In this document: positions 22,190 to 31,251 of the stretch, in pieces
Layout: every line of letters starts with the position of its first letter
Position numbering within the stretch: position 1 is the first letter of the stretch
Assembly (NCBI GenBank): GCA_016179685.1
Contig: JACPCR010000056.1
Coordinates: forward strand, 1-64,000
Direction: 5' to 3'
DNA length: 64,000 bases
Origin: Planctomycetota bacterium
GTDB taxonomy: Bacteria > Planctomycetota > PUPC01 > JACPCR01
Position numbers and translations under genes: made by a program
Notes under the pieces: generated by a model
Database searches by the model: none
What the model was told of the DNA's origin: nothing
Seen by the model: only the letters and a program-made list of their open reading frames with translations

Positions 22190-23599
22190 GTGAAACGCAC
22201 GTTGATGTACAACTTTCGCGGGGTGTATGGCCGCGAGCTGACGCACTCGATCGCCTTCCTGGTGGGAAAATATGCGGCCCGCAACATCAGGGCCAGAACC
22301 CAGAAACCGAAGCCGAAGGTCTACGTCGGAAATGACCATCGGTTCTCCAGCAATTCGCTTAAGCATTATCTGATCCAGGGCTACATCAGCGAACAGATGA
22401 TCGTCCGGGACGTCGGGCTCGTACCGACCTCCGTGCTTTCCTATGCAGTGAAGAAGGCTGCAGACGGCGGTTGCGAGGTCACGGCTTCTCATAACCCTCC
22501 TGAATATAACGGGTTAAAGCTGTTCGAGGCGGACGGCAGCGTGGTCAAGCCGGACGTCGAGGACCGCATCCTCGAGGAAGTCAATCGGGAGGTGCAGTCC
22601 AGCTTCAACGCGGACGGCGCTTCCATCCTCACCACCGATTACGGAATCACCAGCTCCATCACCGTGATCTCCGATTACGTGCACGACGTAGTGAACCGCA
22701 TCAGCACTCCGGTCCCGATCACAGTCGGAATCGATTGTCGATTCGGCACCAGCTTCACCATCCTCCCCATGCTGTTGAAGAGCCTGAAGTGCACCTATTA
22801 CCCGATCCACCACGAGCAGAACCCCTACTTCCTCAAGGAAAGCGGAGAATATCTCAACCCTGAGCCAAAGGAATCCAACGTGCAGGAAATCTCGGCCCTG
22901 GTGCGGTATGCCAGCCTCGATTTCGGCCTGATCTTCGACGGAGACTCGGACCGCAGCGTGGTGGTGGACGACCTCGGGCGCTACGTTCCGGATGACCTGG
23001 TCCTGCTGTTTCTGGCGACGGAGTACGGCGCCAATCCGAAGAAGGTGATCACGATCGATACCTCGCTGATGGTGGAGCAGCATCTGAGGCAGCAGGGCTA
23101 CGAGTTGACGGTCACGCCCGTGGGCGACCCGTTCGTCGCCCGGGCGGTGCTGGAGCAGGGAGCCTCCTTCGGCGGCGTGCCGAACGGCCACTACATCTTT
23201 CCGGACTTCCTGCCCTACAGCGACGGGCTGTTCGCGGCCTCTGTCATGGTCCAGATCGCTTCGAAGCTGAAGGGCCGGGGGATGAAATTGTCCGAGTTCG
23301 TCGAGCAGGTTCCGAAGACCTTTATCCGCAAGGTGAAGCTGCCGTTCGGCCGGTCCCGTGACGAATTCGTGAGCGACGTCGTGCCGCGGCTCGAACGGCT
23401 GGTCCGCACCCTGTGCCGGCACGTGGACCGCCTCGAGACGGACGACTGCGTCGTCATGTGCAAAGATGAAAAAATCAAGCTCCTCGTTCGCTACAACCGC
23501 TGGGACACCAACTTCAACGTGCAGGCGGAATCGCTGGAGTCAGCGGAACAGGCGGAAGGACTTTTGAACCAGCTCCGCGGGGTGCTCGCCCAGATTTGA
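22190..23599 (+). CDS. Phosphohexomutase (phosphomannomutase/phosphoglucomutase family)
   Basis: 469-residue alpha-D-phosphohexomutase, interconverting hexose 1- and 6-phosphates. The GTG at 22190 is preceded by GGAGGAGGG at ideal spacing. The catalytic phosphoserine loop is TASHNPPEYNGLK (about 100), the metal loop FDGDSDRSVVVDD (about 245). The sugar-binding loop reads FGGVPNGHYIFPD instead of the common GGExSGH, and the phosphate-binding loop at the C-terminus reads RYNRWDTNFN instead of RPSGTEP. These two deviations make substrate assignment (mannose, glucose or glucosamine phosphate) uncertain; they resemble some archaeal-type members. A short N-terminus (MKRTLMYNFRGVYG) is typical of the phosphoglucosamine/phosphomannomutase branch. 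Confidence 0.8.
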   Translation: MKRTLMYNFRGVYGRELTHSIAFLVGKYAARNIRARTQKPKPKVYVGNDHRFSSNSLKHYLIQGYISEQMIVRDVGLVPTSVLSYAVKKAADGGCEVTASHNPPEYNGLKLFEADGSVVKPDVEDRILEEVNREVQSSFNADGASILTTDYGITSSITVISDYVHDVVNRISTPVPITVGIDCRFGTSFTILPMLLKSLKCTYYPIHHEQNPYFLKESGEYLNPEPKESNVQEISALVRYASLDFGLIFDGDSDRSVVVDDLGRYVPDDLVLLFLATEYGANPKKVITIDTSLMVEQHLRQQGYELTVTPVGDPFVARAVLEQGASFGGVPNGHYIFPDFLPYSDGLFAASVMVQIASKLKGRGMKLSEFVEQVPKTFIRKVKLPFGRSRDEFVSDVVPRLERLVRTLCRHVDRLETDDCVVMCKDEKIKLLVRYNRWDTNFNVQAESLESAEQAEGLLNQLRGVLAQI

Positions 23600-23679
23600 C
23601 GGGATATTGACTTGCCCACCTGCTTCACGTTTAATGCCGCCTTCCTCCTTTCCCCCTTGCGAAGACGCGCATCCGGGTC

Positions 23680-26600
23680 ATGGCACAGACCAAATCCTTC
23701 CCTGCCCGAACGGCGGAGAACCGCACCTACCGGGGCCAACTGGTCCTTCCGCTGGCGCAGATGGACCCAGCGGTCCATTCCATCATTCAATTGGAGAAGG
23801 CGCGCCAGCAGGAGAAGTTGATCCTGATCGCCTCGGAGAGCATGTGCCCGCAGGCGGTCCGCGAAGCGAACGCCTCCGAGTTTTCGCACCTGTATGCGGA
23901 GGGCTACCCCTCGGAGCGAATGGCCCACAGCGCGGAAGGGGAGCTGCTGGACTTGGGGGTCCAGCTCACGCGTTATCGAAGAGAATCGAACCGCCGATAT
24001 TACAAGGGATGCGAATATGCGGACCTGATCGAATCGCTGGCGATGCGGAGAGCCGCGGAGATTTTCGCCTGTCCAGATTTTCCGGCGGACCGCATCTTCG
24101 TCAACGTGCAGCCGCTCTCCGGCGCGGCGGCCAACAACGCCGTCTATGACGCTTTCGTCAAGCCCGGCGAGACCGTCATGGGCATGCTCCTGGCCCACGG
24201 GGGACATCTCACCCATGGCAGCCCGGTGAACCGGTCGGGCAAGTACCATTGCATCGTTTCCTACGGCATCCGGCAGGACACGGGCCGGATCGACTACGAA
24301 GAAATCCGGGACCTGGCGCTGAAGCACCGCCCGCGGATGATCATCGGGGGCTACAGCGCCTACCCGTGGACGGTGGACTGGCATCGATTCCGGTCGATCG
24401 CGGACGAGGTGGGGGCGGTCCTGATGGCGGACATCTCCCACTACGCCGGGCTCGTGGTGGCGGGCTTGTATCCGAACCCAGTGGGGGTTGCGGACGTGAC
24501 GACCTTGACGACGCACAAAACGCTGTGCGGGCCCCGAGGAGCGATCATTCTGACGACGCACGCCGAAAAGGCGAAGGCGGTGGATTTCGCCGTCTTTCCC
24601 GGCGAGCAGGGTGGGCCGCACATCAATAACATCGCGGCACGGGCGGTCTGTTTCCACCTGGCCGCGACGCCGGAGTTCCGGGACCTCCAGAGCCGGATCG
24701 TGCGCAACTGCCGGGCCCTGGCCGCCGGCCTCGAACGGCGCGGGTTGAAGGTGGCTTACGGCGGGACGGAAACGCACCTGTGCCTGGTGGACCTGCGCAG
24801 CCTGGGGTCGGGCGGGGAGGCCTGGCTGCACGGGGAGATGGCGTCTCGGCTTCTGGACCTCTGCGGCATCACCTGCAACAAGAACACGATTGCTGGCGAC
24901 CGCAGCGCCTTCGAGCCGAGCGGCATCCGCCTGGGCACGCCGTGGGTGACGCAGCGGGGGCTGAACGAGCAGCACATGGACGTCCTGGCGGGCCTGATCC
25001 ACCGCGTGGTGTCCGCGGCCCGGCCCTACACGCAGAGCGGACCCCGAGGACTCCAGCACCTGGCCAAGTTGCCGCTGGAAGTCTTCCGGGAAGCCCGGGA
25101 GGGCGTCGCCTCGCTGATTGAATCCGCCGATCCGAGCGCGAAGCGAGGACCCTTCGGCTACCCCCTCGACCAGGCCCGGGCCCGGGAGCGACCGTGGCCT
25201 TCACCCTTGCGGGCGGAGAAGAAATCCAAGTTTCCCATGACCTCGCTGGTCCAGGAAGGGGCAGCCCTGGCTGACGCCTCAGACCGGGGCATCCTTCGTG
25301 TACGGGGTGAGCGCGCCTGGCCGTTTCTTCAGGCCGCCCTCTCCGCCTCGCTCTCCGGCCTCCAGCCCGGCCAGTCGCTCTCCTCGGACATCCACGACTC
25401 GAACGGAGCCTGCATCGACACCGTGCGGGTGCATTGCGTAAGCCGATTCGTCTTCTGGCTGCAGACCTCCACGGCGCACAAGGCCAAGAAGGTTCATCAG
25501 TGGCTGAGCCTTCTTTCGGACGGGGCCGTCGAGACGGACCCGGAGGATCCCTGGCGAACGCTCGATGGCCCCGTCGTGGTCGAGCCGCTGCATGAAAGCG
25601 GGCCCGACGGGCACGGGGGACGCTGGTGCACGATCGTGGTCCTGGGGGCACGTGCAGAGGAGGTCGCCGCAGCCCTCAACCCGGACCTGGAGAACCTGGT
25701 AACGGGTGAGCACCGCGAGTTCCCGATGGGCGCGGGGACAGCCCGGGCCGCACGTTCCAGCACGCCGGCGGGCACCCGCTTCGATCTTCTGGTCCGGCCG
25801 TCAGACGCCCAGAACCTCTGGCGCGCCGCGGCGGCCGCCGGGGCAGTCCCCGCCGCCCTCCGCAAGTCGACCGAATTGCCTCGGGACGCAGCCACGGCCA
25901 GGCCGGACAAACCCTACTTCATCGGTCAGGGCAGAAGGACCTCCGTCAGCCCCAAAAAGCCCCCGTTCGAGTTCCAGGCTCCGGTAGGCGAGCTGAAACG
26001 GACGTGCCTCTACGAGGTGCACGCGGCACTGACCCCGCCCAGCCGCATCGTGCCCTTCGGCGGCTGGGCCATGCCGGTGTGCTACGGCCAGACCAGCATC
26101 GCGGACGAGCACGGGGCCGTGCGGTCCGCCGCGGCGCTCTTCGACGTCTCGCACATGGGTATTCTGGAGCTCAGCGGACCCGAGGCTGGCCGGTTTCTGG
26201 ACCTGGTGACGACGAACGAGGCCGGGCGGCTGCCCGTGGGCCGGGCCCACTACTCCTTCCTTCTGGAGGCCGGCGGCCAGCCTCTGGACGATATCACCCT
26301 CTACCGCTTGGAGATGGAACGATACGTCATGGTGGTCAACGCCTCGAATGCGGAAAAGGCCGAATCCTGGCTTCGAGGCGTGAACGAACGCCGGTGGTGC
26401 ATCGACGCGGACTCGCCCGGCAAGGAAGTGGACGCCACGGCGATCATCCGCAACCTCAAGAGCCCGGATGCGGGCGAGCACCAGCGGGTGGACCTGGCCC
26501 TCCAGGGGCCGAGAAGCCGGGAGCTCCTCGAACGCCTGCTCGATCGGCCTGCAGACCGCGAGCGGCTGCGGTCCCTGAAGCGCTTCGCCTTCTTCACCGC

Positions 26601-27201
26601 GAGCCTTCAAGGGATGGAACTCTGGATTTCGGCCACCGGCTACACGGGCGAGCCCATAGGCTACGAGGTTTACGTCCATCCGGAGCGGGCACGGAAACTC
26701 TGGTCGCTGCTTCTGGAGGCGGGCGCGGACCTGAAGGTGATCCCGGCGGGCCTGGCCGCCCGCGATTCGGCCCGCATCGAGGCCGGCTACCCTCTCTTCG
26801 GGCACGAGCTGGCCGGGCCATTCGCCATCAGTCCCATCGAGGCGGGCTACCCCTCGTTCCTCCGGCTGAACAAGCCCTTTTTCGTCGGCCGAGCGGCCGT
26901 GATCGAGGCCCGGAAAGCCCGGGCGCGAATCGTTGTCCGATTCCAGGTGCTCGAAGCGTCCGCGCGGGCCGTGCGCGCTGAAGACCCGGTGCTCGGACCC
27001 GGCGGGCAGACCGCGGGGCGCGTGACGAGCTGTGCCCGGGTCGGGGAGTCGCAGATCGGCATGGCGATCGTCAGCCGGGAACTGCGGGCCGAGGGGACCC
27101 CGCTGGCGATCCAGCCGCGGCCGAGAACGAAACGCGAGGAGGGCCGATCGGCCGATCCCATCCCGGCGCGCGTGCTCCCGAGATTCCTCAAGAAAGACTA
27201 G
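23680..27201 (+). CDS. Serine hydroxymethyltransferase fused to aminomethyltransferase (GcvT)
   Basis: 1173 residues combining two one-carbon enzymes. Residues about 25-500 are SHMT (serine + THF to glycine + methylene-THF), with SESMCPQAV, SHYAGL and the PLP lysine K280 in TTHKTLCGPRG. Residues about 767-1150 are a full GcvT-like domain (glycine-cleavage T protein; ALFDVSHMG, SATGYTGEPIGYEVYV, GLAARDSARIEAGYPLFGHEL). Between them (about 519-745) lies a second, shortened GcvT/YgfZ-like folate-binding region (VQEGAALADASDRGILRVRGERAW). The fusion would channel methylene-THF between serine and glycine cleavage. No gcvH or gcvP is nearby. The start at 23680 lacks a strong ribosome site; codon use is continuous across the joins. 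Confidence 0.88.
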   Translation: MAQTKSFPARTAENRTYRGQLVLPLAQMDPAVHSIIQLEKARQQEKLILIASESMCPQAVREANASEFSHLYAEGYPSERMAHSAEGELLDLGVQLTRYRRESNRRYYKGCEYADLIESLAMRRAAEIFACPDFPADRIFVNVQPLSGAAANNAVYDAFVKPGETVMGMLLAHGGHLTHGSPVNRSGKYHCIVSYGIRQDTGRIDYEEIRDLALKHRPRMIIGGYSAYPWTVDWHRFRSIADEVGAVLMADISHYAGLVVAGLYPNPVGVADVTTLTTHKTLCGPRGAIILTTHAEKAKAVDFAVFPGEQGGPHINNIAARAVCFHLAATPEFRDLQSRIVRNCRALAAGLERRGLKVAYGGTETHLCLVDLRSLGSGGEAWLHGEMASRLLDLCGITCNKNTIAGDRSAFEPSGIRLGTPWVTQRGLNEQHMDVLAGLIHRVVSAARPYTQSGPRGLQHLAKLPLEVFREAREGVASLIESADPSAKRGPFGYPLDQARARERPWPSPLRAEKKSKFPMTSLVQEGAALADASDRGILRVRGERAWPFLQAALSASLSGLQPGQSLSSDIHDSNGACIDTVRVHCVSRFVFWLQTSTAHKAKKVHQWLSLLSDGAVETDPEDPWRTLDGPVVVEPLHESGPDGHGGRWCTIVVLGARAEEVAAALNPDLENLVTGEHREFPMGAGTARAARSSTPAGTRFDLLVRPSDAQNLWRAAAAAGAVPAALRKSTELPRDAATARPDKPYFIGQGRRTSVSPKKPPFEFQAPVGELKRTCLYEVHAALTPPSRIVPFGGWAMPVCYGQTSIADEHGAVRSAAALFDVSHMGILELSGPEAGRFLDLVTTNEAGRLPVGRAHYSFLLEAGGQPLDDITLYRLEMERYVMVVNASNAEKAESWLRGVNERRWCIDADSPGKEVDATAIIRNLKSPDAGEHQRVDLALQGPRSRELLERLLDRPADRERLRSLKRFAFFTASLQGMELWISATGYTGEPIGYEVYVHPERARKLWSLLLEAGADLKVIPAGLAARDSARIEAGYPLFGHELAGPFAISPIEAGYPSFLRLNKPFFVGRAAVIEARKARARIVVRFQVLEASARAVRAEDPVLGPGGQTAGRVTSCARVGESQIGMAIVSRELRAEGTPLAIQPRPRTKREEGRSADPIPARVLPRFLKKD

Positions 27202-27203
27202 CC

Positions 27204-28403
27204 ATGGACACCTTCGAGCTGCTCCGGCCGCTGATTCGGAAAACAGAATCCAAAATCATCCTCTTCGTCTGTGACGGCCTCGGCGGCCTGCCTATGAACG
27301 GCCGCACGGAACTCGAGACCGCGCGCAAGCGCGCCATGGACGAGCTGGCGAATCGGTCCGAGCTGGGCCAGCTCGTGCCGGTCATTCCCGGGATCAGCCC
27401 GGGCAGCGGGCCCGGCCACCTTGGCCTTTTCGGATACGATCCGGTGCGCTATCCGATCGGGCGCGGCGTGCTCAGCGCTCTCGGCGTCCAGTTCGATATT
27501 CGCCCGGGCGACCTTGCCGTCCGCCTGAATTTCGCCACGCTGGATGCCGAGGGAAAGGTGTCGGACCGTCGGGCCGGACGGCTGCCCACCGAGGAGAATC
27601 AGCGCATCTTGAAGGCGCTGCGAACGATGCGGCTGCCCGGCGCGGAGCTTTTCCTCGAGACGGAGAAGGAATACCGGGCCGTGCTCGTGTTGCGGGCCCA
27701 AGGCCTCTCCGATGCCCTCTCCGACAGCGATCCCCAGCAAACGGGAGTGCCGCCTCTGCCCGTGCGGGCGCTGCGGCCCGAGGCCGAGAAGAGCGCGCGG
27801 CTGCTCCAGGCCTTTGCGGAACAGGCCCGGGAGGCCTTGCGAGGTGAGAGCCGGGCGAACGGGGTGCTCCTGCGAGGCACCGCGGTCTATCAGACCCTGC
27901 CGACCTTCGAGGAGGTCTACGGACTGGATGCGGCCGCCATAGCGACTTATCCGATGTATCGCGGGCTCGGCCGCCTCGTGGGCATGACGGTCTATCCCGT
28001 CGAGGGCAGCCTCGAGGAGGAGGCCCGGGAGCTTGAACGCGTCTGGAATCGGCACACCTTCTTCTTCCTGCATTTCAAGTACACGGACAGCACCGGCGAG
28101 GACGGTGACTTCGCGGCGAAGGTGAAGCGAATCGAGGAGGCGGACCGCGCGCTGCCACGGCTTCTGGCTCTGAAGCCGGACGTGCTGGCCATCACGGGTG
28201 ACCACTCGACGCCCTCGCTGCTCAAGTCGCACTCCTGGCATCCCATCCCCTTGCTCATCCATTCCCCCTACGTCCGATCCAAGAAGGTGAGCGGATTCGG
28301 CGAGACCGAATGCGCGGCAGGCACGCTCGGCACCCTGCAGTCCAAAGACCTCATGCCCCTGCTCCTGGCCCACGCTGGAAAGCTGGGCAAGTTCGGGGCC
28401 TGA
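27204..28403 (+). CDS. apgM: Archaeal-type cofactor-independent phosphoglycerate mutase
   Basis: 399 residues, alkaline-phosphatase superfamily, interconverting 3- and 2-phosphoglycerate. Metal-binding and catalytic signatures are FVCDGLGGLP near the N-terminus, the Ser-containing PGSGPGHLGLFGYDP, RLNFAT, the acidic HFKYTDSTGEDGD and TGDHSTPS near residue 330; the C-terminus AAGTLG is also typical. It starts 2 bp after the SHMT-GcvT stop, so the two are one operon linking glycolysis to serine and one-carbon metabolism. ApgM occurs in archaea and scattered bacteria. A perfect hairpin follows. Confidence 0.9.
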   Translation: MDTFELLRPLIRKTESKIILFVCDGLGGLPMNGRTELETARKRAMDELANRSELGQLVPVIPGISPGSGPGHLGLFGYDPVRYPIGRGVLSALGVQFDIRPGDLAVRLNFATLDAEGKVSDRRAGRLPTEENQRILKALRTMRLPGAELFLETEKEYRAVLVLRAQGLSDALSDSDPQQTGVPPLPVRALRPEAEKSARLLQAFAEQAREALRGESRANGVLLRGTAVYQTLPTFEEVYGLDAAAIATYPMYRGLGRLVGMTVYPVEGSLEEEARELERVWNRHTFFFLHFKYTDSTGEDGDFAAKVKRIEEADRALPRLLALKPDVLAITGDHSTPSLLKSHSWHPIPLLIHSPYVRSKKVSGFGETECAAGTLGTLQSKDLMPLLLAHAGKLGKFGA

Positions 28404-28405
28404 CC

Positions 28406-28440
28406 TGAAATCCGCGAGCCCTTCGGGCTCGCGGATTTCA
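28406..28440. terminator. Perfect GAAATCCGC palindrome after apgM
   Basis: Arms TGAAATCCGCGAGCCC and GGGCTCGCGGATTTCA pair perfectly over 16 bp with loop TTC, 2 bp after the apgM stop. Position suggests a terminator, but no T-run follows; it is also the cleanest copy of dispersed module A. Confidence 0.65.
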
Positions 28441-28449
28441 TAGCCGCTG

Positions 28450-30798
28450 ATGCACGACCGAGTTTCTATATTTCATTGGGGTTTTCCAAAGCACGCGAGT
28501 GCGGAAGCGCTCCCGCGCTTCCGCACTCGCGTGCTCGTGGGTCTCTGTTGGTTGGCTCAGGCCAGCTCAGGCCAAGCTGGCGAACGTGGATTGGAGTTGG
28601 TGCCTTTCGGCCTCTTTCAGGCCGTCGGGCGGGCAGCAAGCGCTCCGGTCATCGATGGCCGACTGGACGAAGAATGCTGGAAACGGGCGGTGCTCCTGAC
28701 CGATCTGACCGATAGCGGCGGCGACGGCCGAGTCAAAGACCAGGCCGAGCTGCGAATCTGCTACGACGATGAGATGTTCTACTTCGGTTTCTTCCAGCGA
28801 ATGTCCGACATGGGCGAGCTTCAAATCCGGCATCGCAGCGACGAATCGAATATCTGGAACGACAGCTATTTCGAGATGCAATTTGACGTAGCCGGCGAGC
28901 ACCAGACCGTTTATCCCCAGATTCTCATCAACGCGGAAGGCTACGTGTTTCACCGCAAGATGACGCCGGGCATCCAGGTGAAGAGCCGCATCGTGGAAAA
29001 CGGCTACAGGATCGAAGGCTCGATTCCCTTTGCCGATCTTTACCCGTCTTCGAAGCTGGAACGTCAGCCGCCTCGCCCCCGTCCCGGCGAGCGCTGGGGC
29101 TTCAATCTCTGCGGACAGGCCAGTGCGACCGCGGAGTTTTTCTGCTGGTCGAACACGCATGGTCTATTCCGAAAGCCGGCGATGCTCGGCGACATCGTTT
29201 TTTTGGACGCGGCGGCAACCGTCTCGATCCCGCCGCCCGCACCCTTCCACGGCAGGCAGAAAATCGAGATGACCCTCACGAACAACGCTGCCGAAAAGCG
29301 ATCTCTCGTCTTAACGGCGCAGGTACGGCCCGCTTTGAGGAAACACCACGATTATTTCATCCGCAAGATACGGGGAGACGACGTGGCGAAGCTTGAGCCT
29401 GCGGGTGAAAGTGAGGTCTTCCAGCGGAAAATTTCGCTCCAACCCGGCGAAACACGAACCACTCCACTTCGATATGAGGTCAGCCACCCCGGCGCGAACG
29501 ACCTGACTCTGTCGGTGGGGGAGTCGGAGCATGGAGATGTGCTTTACCGGGCAAGCTACAACATTCCACCCGAGATTGAGCTTTATCCCGTTTATAACCC
29601 TTATCACGAGCGTGTCCGAATCCTGGTGAATGCTTACGTTCCCAAACCGCCCTCGGGATCGATTGAGGTAACGCTGGCCGATGCCAAGGGAGTTACCAGG
29701 GCATTCGAGACGGCCTTCACTGGAAAATCTCGCGAGGCGGTATTTCAAATCGATACTTCAGACCTGCCTGCTGGCCGAACACAAATCACGGCGAGAATGG
29801 GACGCCGCGCCAGCAGCCCGGCTTTTTTCACGATCCCGGACCGACCTGAAAAGCCTGGTCGCATTGGACTGACAGAGGAGCAGTTTCTCACGTGGGACGG
29901 TGATCCGCGGCTCGTGCTGTCCTTGATGACACGCGACCAGGCCAAGATCACGCCCGAGCTGCTGAAGGAGATGGCTGCAGCAGGTTTCACCAGCGTCCAG
30001 CCTTATTGGACCGCGTTGACCATCGACCGATATCCCGCTGAGCGCCTCTATCAGCAGATTGCCGACGAGCCGAGCGGTTACATGAACACGACCGGGGAGG
30101 AGCTGCTGCCGCAATACCTGAAACTTCGAGGGGGTACGACGGACCCTGCTTACGTGATCCTCGACAATTTCGTTGGGGTGAGAAAGGTCCGGTCATGGGC
30201 TTTCGCCTGCGATGTCGTCTCCAGCGATCCGTATCCCTGGCCCTCGAGCTCGCTGTACCAGGTCGGCGATTGGGTGGAGCGGTGTCGTACGGCCGTCTTG
30301 GGGGCCAAGCCGGTGTTCGTCACCTTGCAGGCTTTCGATAATGCTTTCGACGGCACCGGCATGCCTACGCCGGAGGTGCTCCGTGCGATGAGCTACATCG
30401 CCGTCATCCACCGGGCCAACGGCATTCAGTATTTCATTTACGAGCACCAGGGCCTCCATGCGTTGCAGGAGGACCCGAAGCTCTGGAGCGCCTTGAAGGA
30501 GATGGTGAAGGAGCTGTCCTCCCTCAATGACGTCTTCGTTGCGCCGGGGGTGGCTCAGGATTTCAAAGTGATCTCGGAGCGCCGCGTGGATTGGCTTCTC
30601 AAGCGCCACGCTGGAAAAACCTACCTCTTCACCGTGAATGGGAACGCCTCACCCGCCGCCGCCCGCTTCTCCCCTGTGGGCCTCCCACAGGGCAAGAAAG
30701 TTACGGTCTTGTTTGAGAATCGGATCATCGAGTTTGATCCAGACGGCTGGGGGGACTCTTTCAAGCCCTACGAGCGGCATGTTTATCAAATCGAGTGA
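28450..30798 (+). CDS. Secreted CBM9-like/TIM-barrel-like protein
   Basis: Up to 782 residues. N-terminal hydrophobic stretch VLVGLCWLAQASSGQAG is a plausible export signal; start codons possible at 28450 (ATG) or at in-frame GTG codons 28531 and 28537, the latter leaving almost no n-region. A family-9 carbohydrate-binding-like domain (about 55-255) shows the hallmark APVIDGRLDEECWKRA and WNDSYFEMQFD. Beta-sandwich segments follow to about residue 480, then an alpha/beta-barrel-like region (TPELLKEMAAAGFTSVQPYW, AYVILDN, RANGIQYFIYEHQG) like those of glycosidase superfamilies, without an obvious catalytic pair. Function probably polysaccharide binding or processing at the cell surface; substrate unknown. 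Confidence 0.65.
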   Translation: MHDRVSIFHWGFPKHASAEALPRFRTRVLVGLCWLAQASSGQAGERGLELVPFGLFQAVGRAASAPVIDGRLDEECWKRAVLLTDLTDSGGDGRVKDQAELRICYDDEMFYFGFFQRMSDMGELQIRHRSDESNIWNDSYFEMQFDVAGEHQTVYPQILINAEGYVFHRKMTPGIQVKSRIVENGYRIEGSIPFADLYPSSKLERQPPRPRPGERWGFNLCGQASATAEFFCWSNTHGLFRKPAMLGDIVFLDAAATVSIPPPAPFHGRQKIEMTLTNNAAEKRSLVLTAQVRPALRKHHDYFIRKIRGDDVAKLEPAGESEVFQRKISLQPGETRTTPLRYEVSHPGANDLTLSVGESEHGDVLYRASYNIPPEIELYPVYNPYHERVRILVNAYVPKPPSGSIEVTLADAKGVTRAFETAFTGKSREAVFQIDTSDLPAGRTQITARMGRRASSPAFFTIPDRPEKPGRIGLTEEQFLTWDGDPRLVLSLMTRDQAKITPELLKEMAAAGFTSVQPYWTALTIDRYPAERLYQQIADEPSGYMNTTGEELLPQYLKLRGGTTDPAYVILDNFVGVRKVRSWAFACDVVSSDPYPWPSSSLYQVGDWVERCRTAVLGAKPVFVTLQAFDNAFDGTGMPTPEVLRAMSYIAVIHRANGIQYFIYEHQGLHALQEDPKLWSALKEMVKELSSLNDVFVAPGVAQDFKVISERRVDWLLKRHAGKTYLFTVNGNASPAAARFSPVGLPQGKKVTVLFENRIIEFDPDGWGDSFKPYERHVYQIE
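28490..28535. repeat. AAGTGC-family palindrome inside a 5' coding region
   Basis: Arms of 21 bp (AGCACGCGAGTGCGGAAGCGC) pair perfectly around TCCC. If the ATG at 28450 is the true start, the palindrome encodes the segment just before the signal-peptide core of the secreted protein. Confidence 0.75.
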
Positions 30799-31251
30799 AT
30801 TTTCACGCCCAACGTGACATACGCCCTGAAGAACGGGCGGATGAGCGACCGGCGACCGGGTAAGAACTGAGTGAACCTTCCCTGTTCACTATCTTACTCC
30901 AGTTGACTGCGGCTTACCCGATCAACTATTAAGTTCTTAAATATTAGATACTTATGAATCGAGAGTTTAGAGCAATCACCGGGCAAGGAAGACTGCAACT
31001 TTCTTGTTTATAAATACTTATGTGAAAAGTCAAGCAAGTAGTGCATCTTAAAGAGCCCCGAAGTGGGCGAAATGGAAGCCAGGGCAAGCGAAGCGCCGCC
31101 ATGGGATGACAGGCGAAGGTCTCCATAAAGCCCTGTATCGAAGATCCTTCCCATGTCCCAACGGGATCCCTTCGGGAGGACAAGTTTGGGAAGGGCGACA
31201 AAGGGATGTTCGCTAAGCAGTTACGCGACCGGCTTGTGGATTGAACCAGAT
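30799..31251. other. Intergenic region, AT-rich core, no gene
   Basis: An AT-rich stretch at about 30880-31040 contrasts with the GC-rich surroundings. The motif CTAAGCAGTTACG near 31214 is shared with 21870, suggesting an old dispersed element. The two flanking genes converge here, yet no clear terminator hairpin is visible. Confidence 0.45.

Noticed and set aside
21958-22335. 125-residue frame preceding the phosphohexomutase
   Set aside because: Overlaps the true gene in another frame and includes the duplicated ribosome-site block; no family resemblance.
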